From: Proteobacteria bacterium UBA1847
Lineage (GTDB): Bacteria > Pseudomonadota > Gammaproteobacteria > Steroidobacterales > Woeseiaceae
Length of the DNA: 8,137 nucleotides
Reading direction: 5' to 3'
Assembly (NCBI GenBank): GCA_002338605.1
Contig: DDIP01000315.1
Location: 1 to 8,137, forward strand
Shown: in pieces, positions 1 to 5,103 of the stretch
How positions within the stretch are numbered: the first letter of the stretch is position 1
Layout: every line of letters starts with the position of its first letter
Position numbers and translations under genes: made by a program
Notes under the pieces: generated by a model
Told to the model about the DNA's origin: nothing
Seen by the model: the letters and a program-made list of their open reading frames with translations, nothing else
Databases searched by the model: none

Positions 1-1072
1 CAACTACCTTGGGCGCGGCTATATGGCGACACCGATCGCCATCACCGTTGAAGGCGCAAACATCCTGACGCGTAGCCTGATTATCTATGGACAAGGGGCA
101 ATACGATGCCACCCGTTCGTATTGCGGGAATTGCAGGCCGCGAGTGACGACGATCTTGATCGTGGCTTGATTGAATTTGACGACGCGCTCTTTGGCCACA
201 TCGGATATGCGATCAGCAATATGGCACGATCGTTTTTTCTCGCGCTCACGCATGCCAAGTTCAGTCGCGTTCCATTGAACACACCAACCCGTCGCTATTA
301 TCAGAACATCAACCGCTATAGTGCAGCGTTCGCGCTGGCTTCTGACTTCGCGATGTTGACTCTCGGCGGCACCCTGAAGAAGCGAGAGCTTCTGTCTGCC
401 CGCCTCGGGGATATCCTGAGTTCAATGTACCTTGCATCGACCGTCCTAAAGCATTTTGAAAACCAGGGTCGACGGGCGACGGACCTGCCGCTCGTCGAGT
501 GGTCCGTGCGGACTCTGATGTACCAGGCCCAGGAGGCGCTACACGCTTTCTTGCGAAATTTCCCGAATCGCTATGTTGCAACCTTGCTGCGCTTCTTCAT
601 TTTTCCTCGCGGGCGCACCTACTCCGCGCCATCGGATGACATTGCGCGAAAGGTCGTTGAATTGATTACGACGCCAGGTGAATCACGCGAGAGATTGAGC
701 CAGCTGGCCTATAAGAAGCTTGAGCCGGGCAATCCCCTGGGCTTGCTGCAGGAGGCGCTTCTGCTATCGGTCGAGTACGAGCCGATCGAACGTCGCCTGA
801 GCCAGGCGCACAAAGAGGGCCTGTTGCGATCAGGATACCTGGGTGAACAGATAGCCGAAGCCGAAAAGGCACAAGTCATCAGCAAGGCGGAAGCGCGCAA
901 TATGCGTGCCTACCATGAAAAAGTACTGGCATTGTTATCGGTTGATGATTTCGCGCCTGAAGACCTGCGTCGCACACCGGCCAGCGAGCCGGCGCCTGCC
1001 AGGAAAAAGGCTCGCAAGAAAGCTTCCAGATCCAGCAAGAAAACCACCTCGAAAGATAGCGGGCAAGCCTGA
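1..1072 (+). CDS. fadE: Acyl-CoA dehydrogenase FadE, C-terminal part (5' end outside window)
   Basis: FadE catalyses the first, FAD-dependent dehydrogenation step of fatty-acid beta-oxidation. The frame is open from the window edge (first full codon at base 2, reading NYLGRGYMATP), so the Met at 23 is internal and the true start lies upstream. The visible 356 residues match the end of the acyl-CoA dehydrogenase fold plus the FadE-specific C-terminal domain (DUF1974): ITVEGANILTRSLII, GQGAIRCHPFVL, then FGHIGYAISNMARSF, and near the end EPIERRL and a VDDFAPEDL motif typical of FadE. The catalytic base and most FAD contacts are not visible. The protein ends in a strongly basic, low-complexity tail (about 25 residues rich in Lys, Arg and Ser after PAPARKKARKKA), which I do not remember in E. 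coli FadE. The next gene starts 16 bases after the TGA stop. Family assignment is secure; exact chain-length preference is unknown. Confidence 0.93.
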   Translation, partial: NYLGRGYMATPIAITVEGANILTRSLIIYGQGAIRCHPFVLRELQAASDDDLDRGLIEFDDALFGHIGYAISNMARSFFLALTHAKFSRVPLNTPTRRYYQNINRYSAAFALASDFAMLTLGGTLKKRELLSARLGDILSSMYLASTVLKHFENQGRRATDLPLVEWSVRTLMYQAQEALHAFLRNFPNRYVATLLRFFIFPRGRTYSAPSDDIARKVVELITTPGESRERLSQLAYKKLEPGNPLGLLQEALLLSVEYEPIERRLSQAHKEGLLRSGYLGEQIAEAEKAQVISKAEARNMRAYHEKVLALLSVDDFAPEDLRRTPASEPAPARKKARKKASRSSKKTTSKDSGQA

Positions 1073-1088
1073 ATAGCGTCGTCCCAGA

Positions 1089-2483
1089 ATGAGGAACTAC
1101 GCCGGCCCGCTCTACGAAATAAACCTCGTTATCAATGACGAAGTGCTGGCCGAAGCGGAGGACTGGCTACAGGACATTGTTGGTACGGGCCTGACAACGG
1201 ACGGAGTCGACGATGCCCGGGTCTTCGATCCCGGCAAAGATCGGGACGGTCGGAGCGTTCGAAGCTGCCAGTTCCAGGCGCGCGACGACAACGCGCTCGA
1301 CACACTGCTCGACAGCTTCTTCGCCGATATCGATGCTGAAGCTGCATCGCGGTTCGGCGACCAGGTGATCGTACACAGTCGCACCCTGCGACCCGATCAT
1401 GCCCACGAATTGCCGCCTGGCGAAAGCCCGACCTGCCTGAATTGCGGGACGCGGCTGCGCGGCCAGTATTGCGGCAGTTGCGGACAACGGTCGCGCAGCC
1501 GGCTCATCAGTATCTGGCAATTGATGCGCGAGGCATTTGGTGACCTGTTTGAGCTGGATTCCAGGCTCTGGAAGACGCTGATTCCGCTTCTCATTCGCCC
1601 AGGGCAGTTGACGCGCGACTACCTTGAGGGTCGACGCGCGCGTTACATGCCACCGTTTCGAACGTACCTGGTACTGAGTGTCGTATTCTTTGTCGTCGTT
1701 TTTTTTGATCCGCAGAAAGACCTGAGTCTTTTCTTTGAGCCGGAACCTCCGCCTACGATTGAGGAAACTGCAGCGCAGGACGAGGCAAAGCAGCAGAGGT
1801 CCGAGGAAAAGCAGGCCCAGCTCGACGCTGCCACCGCCGAACTCAAGGAACTTGAGGTAGCCGGGAAAATCGATAAACAGGTTGTCGATGAGTTCGAGAA
1901 CAGGCAGGGCGGCCTCAATATTACGCTTGGCGGAGACAGCGACGACGACGCGTTCTTCGGCGACTGCAGCAAGGCATCCATCAGCGGTGACGAGGATTTT
2001 CCTGATTGGTTCAAGAAACGCTTCACCGATGAGCGCGTCAAAGAGATCTGTGAAAGGAACAACAAGCGCGGCATAGACAATTTCCAGGACGCGATCGTCG
2101 ACAAGATCCCGGTAGCACTCATTGTCCTGTTGCCCCTGATGGCAATGGTACTGAAGGTCCTCTATCCACTATCACGCCGATATTTTGTTGAGCACCTGCT
2201 ATTCTTCGTACACTTTCACGCCTTCTTCTTCCTGATTCTGACCTTGCAGGTGTTGTTCAGTAACCTCCTGGCCAGCCTGTCTCTGAACGGTGATGCCGGG
2301 ACATTGGTCATTGTTGCGGCATCCTTTTACATTCCGGTCTACCTTTACAAGGCAATGCGCAAGGTTTACGGCCAGGGCCACTTGATCACGATCTTCAAAT
2401 ACCTGATTCTGCTGATTACCTATTTGACCGGCGTATCATTCACGTTGCTTGGCGCGCTAGTCATTACCTTATTCTCGGCCTGA
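1089..2483 (+). CDS. DUF4286-DUF3667 fusion, zinc-ribbon multi-spanning membrane protein
   Basis: Function unknown. The 464-residue protein has several parts. Residues about 8-100 resemble the small ferredoxin-like DUF4286 domain (opening YEINLVINDEVLAEAEDWL, closing SRFGDQVIVHSRTL). Residues 116-131 are a zinc ribbon with Cys116, Cys119, Cys128 and Cys131 (CLNCG, then GQYCGSCGQ), the hallmark of DUF3667. An amphipathic region with a LTRDYLEGRRARYMPPFR stretch leads to a first membrane segment near 190-206. A charged 130-residue loop follows, with a likely coiled coil at 226-258, an Asp-rich patch at 283-288, and Cys293 and Cys321. Hydrophobic segments then lie near 339-358, 369-396, 404-420 and 432-462. 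The ATG at 1089 is the first possible start, since an in-frame TAG lies at 1074-1076; no good ribosome-binding site precedes it. The 16-base gap after fadE and 17-base gap before the lipoprotein gene suggest co-transcription. Domain names rest on remembered family patterns. Confidence 0.8.
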   Translation: MRNYAGPLYEINLVINDEVLAEAEDWLQDIVGTGLTTDGVDDARVFDPGKDRDGRSVRSCQFQARDDNALDTLLDSFFADIDAEAASRFGDQVIVHSRTLRPDHAHELPPGESPTCLNCGTRLRGQYCGSCGQRSRSRLISIWQLMREAFGDLFELDSRLWKTLIPLLIRPGQLTRDYLEGRRARYMPPFRTYLVLSVVFFVVVFFDPQKDLSLFFEPEPPPTIEETAAQDEAKQQRSEEKQAQLDAATAELKELEVAGKIDKQVVDEFENRQGGLNITLGGDSDDDAFFGDCSKASISGDEDFPDWFKKRFTDERVKEICERNNKRGIDNFQDAIVDKIPVALIVLLPLMAMVLKVLYPLSRRYFVEHLLFFVHFHAFFFLILTLQVLFSNLLASLSLNGDAGTLVIVAASFYIPVYLYKAMRKVYGQGHLITIFKYLILLITYLTGVSFTLLGALVITLFSA

Positions 2484-2488
2484 CTCTC

Positions 2489-2494
2489 AGAGGG
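2489..2494 (+). promoter_or_regulatory. Ribosome-binding site of the DUF4399-type lipoprotein gene
   Basis: AGAGGG lies six bases before the ATG at 2501 and is the clearest Shine-Dalgarno sequence on the + strand. It supports that start, which also gives a well-formed lipoprotein signal peptide. Confidence 0.7.
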
Positions 2495-2500
2495 ACTACG

Positions 2501-2980
2501 ATGAAACTACGAATTTTCCTGTGCACCGGCGTAATCGTCACATTGGCCGCCTGCAGCAACGATCAGACAGAGGATGTTGCAGCCACCACGAAGGCACCCG
2601 TCGAGGCTGTCAGTGCCGGCCTGCAGCGCACGCCGTCGGTTGACGGCGCCCGCGTGTTTTTCATAACGCCGACCGACGGTGCGACCGTTTCCAATCCGAT
2701 TCACATCGATTTCGGCATCGAAGGCATGTCAGTCGTAAAGGCAGGCGACATGCAAGCCGATTCCGGGCACCACCACCTGCTGATCGATACCGGGTTGCCG
2801 GGACTCGGTCTGCCCATACCGGCTGACGCAAACCACATACATTTCGGTGATGGCAGCACATCGACCGAAATTACACTGGAGCCGGGCCAGCATACGCTGC
2901 AACTGCTCCTCGGTGATCATTTGCACATCCCGCATGAGCCGCCGGTGGCATCCGACGTCATCAGCATTACGGTCGAATAA
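2501..2980 (+). CDS. DUF4399-type outer-membrane lipoprotein
   Basis: A 159-residue predicted lipoprotein of unknown role. The N-terminus is a short lipoprotein signal: MKLR, a hydrophobic stretch, then the lipobox LAAC with Cys18 as the lipidated residue. Ser19 follows the Cys rather than Asp, which by the usual Lol sorting rule points to the outer membrane. A low-complexity Ala/Thr linker runs to about residue 45. The folded part (about 50-159) begins ARVFFITPTDGATVSNPIHIDFG and holds a His-rich core: SGHHHLLID, then ANHIHFGDG, PGQHTLQLLLGDHLHIPHEPP. This arrangement of conserved His residues matches DUF4399 as I recall it. The many His residues could bind a metal, but that is inference. 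It is probably the last gene of the fadE-DUF3667 unit. No terminator is evident after the TAA. Confidence 0.85.
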   Translation: MKLRIFLCTGVIVTLAACSNDQTEDVAATTKAPVEAVSAGLQRTPSVDGARVFFITPTDGATVSNPIHIDFGIEGMSVVKAGDMQADSGHHHLLIDTGLPGLGLPIPADANHIHFGDGSTSTEITLEPGQHTLQLLLGDHLHIPHEPPVASDVISITVE

Positions 2981-2999
2981 CACCGGGAAAAATAAGTAG

Positions 3000-3028
3000 T
3001 TGAGCCAAACGCCCGCGGCCACTAAAAT
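3000..3028 (+). promoter_or_regulatory. Candidate sigma-70 promoter for HMG-CoA synthase
   Basis: TTGAGC (3000-3005) is separated by exactly 17 bases from TAAAAT (3023-3028), a good match to a housekeeping sigma-factor promoter. Transcription would begin near 3034-3036, leaving a leader of roughly 23 bases before the ATG at 3058. It sits in the only intergenic gap of useful size on the + strand (77 bases), so the synthase is probably transcribed separately from the lipoprotein gene. This is pattern matching without experimental support. Confidence 0.5.
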
Positions 3029-3036
3029 CGCCGGGC
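3011..3036 (+). repeat. Imperfect inverted repeat around the -10 element
   Basis: GCCC-GC-GGC at 3011-3019 is complementary to GCCGGGC at 3030-3036, except for a two-base bulge. The ten-base loop holds the candidate -10 hexamer. It could be an operator, or the remains of a terminator for the upstream lipoprotein gene, but no T run follows. With seven GC-rich pairs in a GC-rich genome it may also be chance. Confidence 0.3.
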
Positions 3037-3057
3037 TGAGCTCTGCACAAAATCTAT

Positions 3058-4542
3058 ATGACTGAACCCAACCACATCAGACCCATCGGAATCAGCGGCC
3101 TTGCCGCTTACGTGCCGCCCTATCGAGTATGGCTCGAAGATTGGTGCAACTGGACTGATAATCAGTGGCCAAAGATTCGTGAGGTCGTTGGGCGGAGTTT
3201 TCGCGTGCGGGGTCCCAACCACAGCGTATACACGATGGCGGCAAATGCCGTGATCCGCCTGATAGACCAGTACGACGTCGATCCCGGGCGCGTCAAGTTT
3301 CTCGGCCTCGGAACCGAATCCAGTACCGACAATTCCGCTGGCGCGATCATCGTTAAAGGCATGGTCGACAAGGCGCTGGTCGCACGCGGCAAGGCGCCAA
3401 TATCGCGCAGCTGTGAAGTACCTGAGTTCAAACACGCCTGCCTGGGCGGTGTTTATGGCATGAAAGGCGCCATCAGGCACCTGGCACTCGATGGCGCTGG
3501 AAGCCAGGCGATCGTCGTCTGCGCGGATATCGCCGAATATGCGCGGGGGAGCTCGGGCGAGCCGACGCAGGGCGCCGGTGCGGTCGCCATGTTGCTCGAG
3601 GAAAATCCGAAACTCGCGGTCGTCGACCTGATCGGCTCCGGGTCCGCATCGGATTACCGGGTAATGGATTTTCGCAAGCCGATGGCTCGGTTCTGCGGTC
3701 AGGACCGATCTGAAACACACCAGGTCCAGGATTTCCCGGTATTTAACGGTAAGTACTCCACAACCTGCTACATCGACGAAACACTGCATGCACTGAACGA
3801 CATGTACGAAAAGCGCAGCCTGAATGCAATCGATCACCTGCGCTCGCTGCGAACCCTGTTTCTGCATCGCCCGTATCGGCGCATGCCTGAGACCGGCTGG
3901 GCCGTGTCGTACCTGTTTGCACTCGGAAAAGGCAAGTCCGAAGATCGCGCCGAACTTGCATCGTATTGTTACCAGGCGGGCTTCGACGTCCAGGCCCTGA
4001 TGGCAGAGATGACCAGCAAGCCGGAAGTGTCTGCGCTGGCCAATCCCGAACAGCTGTCATACGAAGCCTACCCGATGGCTATGGCGGTACTGAGAATATT
4101 TCGTGCGTCCCGCCATTTCCGAAAAGAGATCCTCGACAAGCTCCGGCTCGGCAGCGATACGATGCTTGACCTCGGCAACCTGTACACCGCCGCGTTGCCC
4201 GCCTGGATGGCAGCAGGCTTTGAACAGGCGCTGGATGAGGATTCACTGGCCGCTGGCGAAGAGGTATTGACGCTCGGCTACGGCAGCGGCGATGCTGCTG
4301 AAGTCATTCCGTTCTTTATGGCTGAGAGCTGGCGCGAAGCCGCCGCGAAAATTCGATTTGCGGATGCGATGGAAATGACGCTGGACCTCGATCGGCAGCA
4401 GTACGAAGCCTTGCATGATGGTCGGCGGGTACACAATCTCGACTATGTCGCCAGCAACGAGTTCGTTATTGAGCGCGTTGGTCAAAGCGACGATCGCCAC
4501 TTTGCTGACCTCGGCATTGAGTACTATCGTTACATCGCGTAG
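3058..4542 (+). CDS. mvaS: Hydroxymethylglutaryl-CoA synthase
   Basis: A cytosolic thiolase-fold enzyme that condenses acetyl-CoA with acetoacetyl-CoA to give HMG-CoA, the committed carbon-building step of the mevalonate pathway. All three expected catalytic residues are visible: Glu87 in LGTESSTDNS, the acylated nucleophile Cys128 in EFKHACLGGVYGM, and His270 in LFLHRPYRRM. Further family signatures are EPTQGAGAVAML (168-179), DFRKPM followed by the Cys-Tyr-Ile segment near 237-239, GNLYTAAL (373-380) and GYGSGDAAE (407-415). At 494 residues it is about 100 longer than the usual bacterial MvaS and close to eukaryotic enzymes; much of the extra length lies between His270 and the GNLYTAAL motif. 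The ATG at 3058 fits the family N-terminus (IRPIGISGLAAYVPPYRV), but no Shine-Dalgarno sequence precedes it. The last 13 bases overlap the end of the convergent idi gene. A polyketide beta-branching HMG synthase is the alternative, but the neighbours argue for mevalonate synthesis. Confidence 0.92.
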   Translation: MTEPNHIRPIGISGLAAYVPPYRVWLEDWCNWTDNQWPKIREVVGRSFRVRGPNHSVYTMAANAVIRLIDQYDVDPGRVKFLGLGTESSTDNSAGAIIVKGMVDKALVARGKAPISRSCEVPEFKHACLGGVYGMKGAIRHLALDGAGSQAIVVCADIAEYARGSSGEPTQGAGAVAMLLEENPKLAVVDLIGSGSASDYRVMDFRKPMARFCGQDRSETHQVQDFPVFNGKYSTTCYIDETLHALNDMYEKRSLNAIDHLRSLRTLFLHRPYRRMPETGWAVSYLFALGKGKSEDRAELASYCYQAGFDVQALMAEMTSKPEVSALANPEQLSYEAYPMAMAVLRIFRASRHFRKEILDKLRLGSDTMLDLGNLYTAALPAWMAAGFEQALDEDSLAAGEEVLTLGYGSGDAAEVIPFFMAESWREAAAKIRFADAMEMTLDLDRQQYEALHDGRRVHNLDYVASNEFVIERVGQSDDRHFADLGIEYYRYIA

Positions 4543-5099
4543 CGCGCCAGCGCGTCGCCATAGTCCCTCTTCAAGGTTGTCCATTCCTGCTTGAACCAGG
4601 GCGTGAATCGCCGCGGATATTCTTCCAGCTCGATATCCAGTTCACCGCGCCGTATAAAACGTATGCTCTCAATCTCGCTCTCATTTGGTCGTACTTCACC
4701 GTCTACCTTGCCAAGATAGACGTGGCACAGTTCATTTTCGGATCCTGCCGTACCGAAACTTGCCTGGTAACAAAAGTGATAAATGTGTTCCAGCCTGGCG
4801 GCAATATTCAATTCGTCGCCGAGGCGACGCAGAGTTGCGACATCGAGCGTTTCGCCGCGGCGCGGGTGGCTGCAGCAGCTGTTTGACCAGTACCCCGGCC
4901 AGAGCCTCTTTGCGGAACTGCGTCGTTGCAACAGTAGCCGGCCGCTGTCGTCAAACAGGAATAGCGAAAACGCGCGATGCAGAATGCCGTCCCCGTCATG
5001 ACAATCGGCTTTCGACCGGTAGTCGATTTCATTGTCGTTTGAATCAACCAGGATCAGCTCCTCACCTTCTGAGGATACGACGCGATGAAGTTCGTTCAA
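4530..5099 (-). CDS. idi: Isopentenyl-diphosphate delta-isomerase, type 1 (TTG start)
   Basis: Interconverts isopentenyl and dimethylallyl diphosphate, giving the starter unit for isoprenoid chains. It is a Nudix-fold, metal-dependent cytosolic enzyme. With the TTG start at 5099 the protein has 189 residues, close to the 182 of E. coli Idi. The catalytic Cys is Cys76 in NSCCSHP and the acidic catalytic and metal-binding pair is Glu121/Glu123 in ENELCHVY. Metal-ligand His residues match His34, His41 and His78, and a degenerate Nudix helix runs from RRGET to GDELNI (80-99). The only upstream ATG (5216) would place 39 unrelated residues inside the preceding gene and has no family support. The TTG has a strong ribosome-binding site and starts four bases after the stop of the reductase-kinase gene, so it is likely the last gene of the - strand operon and translationally coupled. 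Its stop overlaps the end of mvaS. Confidence 0.94.
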   Translation of the reverse strand: MNELHRVVSSEGEELILVDSNDNEIDYRSKADCHDGDGILHRAFSLFLFDDSGRLLLQRRSSAKRLWPGYWSNSCCSHPRRGETLDVATLRRLGDELNIAARLEHIYHFCYQASFGTAGSENELCHVYLGKVDGEVRPNESEIESIRFIRRGELDIELEEYPRRFTPWFKQEWTTLKRDYGDALARYAM

Positions 5100-5103
5100 T
5101 CTA

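Noticed and set aside
1699..1706. Run of eight T residues that could look like a terminator tail or a slippage site
   Set aside because: It codes in frame for a membrane segment (Val-Phe-Phe), no GC-rich hairpin precedes it, and the frame stays open to a proper stop at 2483.
1..2980. FadE supplying acetyl-CoA as part of the mevalonate cluster
   Set aside because: Metabolically possible, but a separate promoter and unrelated genes lie between; adjacency alone does not support a functional link.
3022..3867. Long open frame of 281 codons on the - strand inside mvaS
   Set aside because: It lies opposite a clearly recognised enzyme gene, shows no recognisable motif, and is explained by the codon bias of a GC-rich gene.
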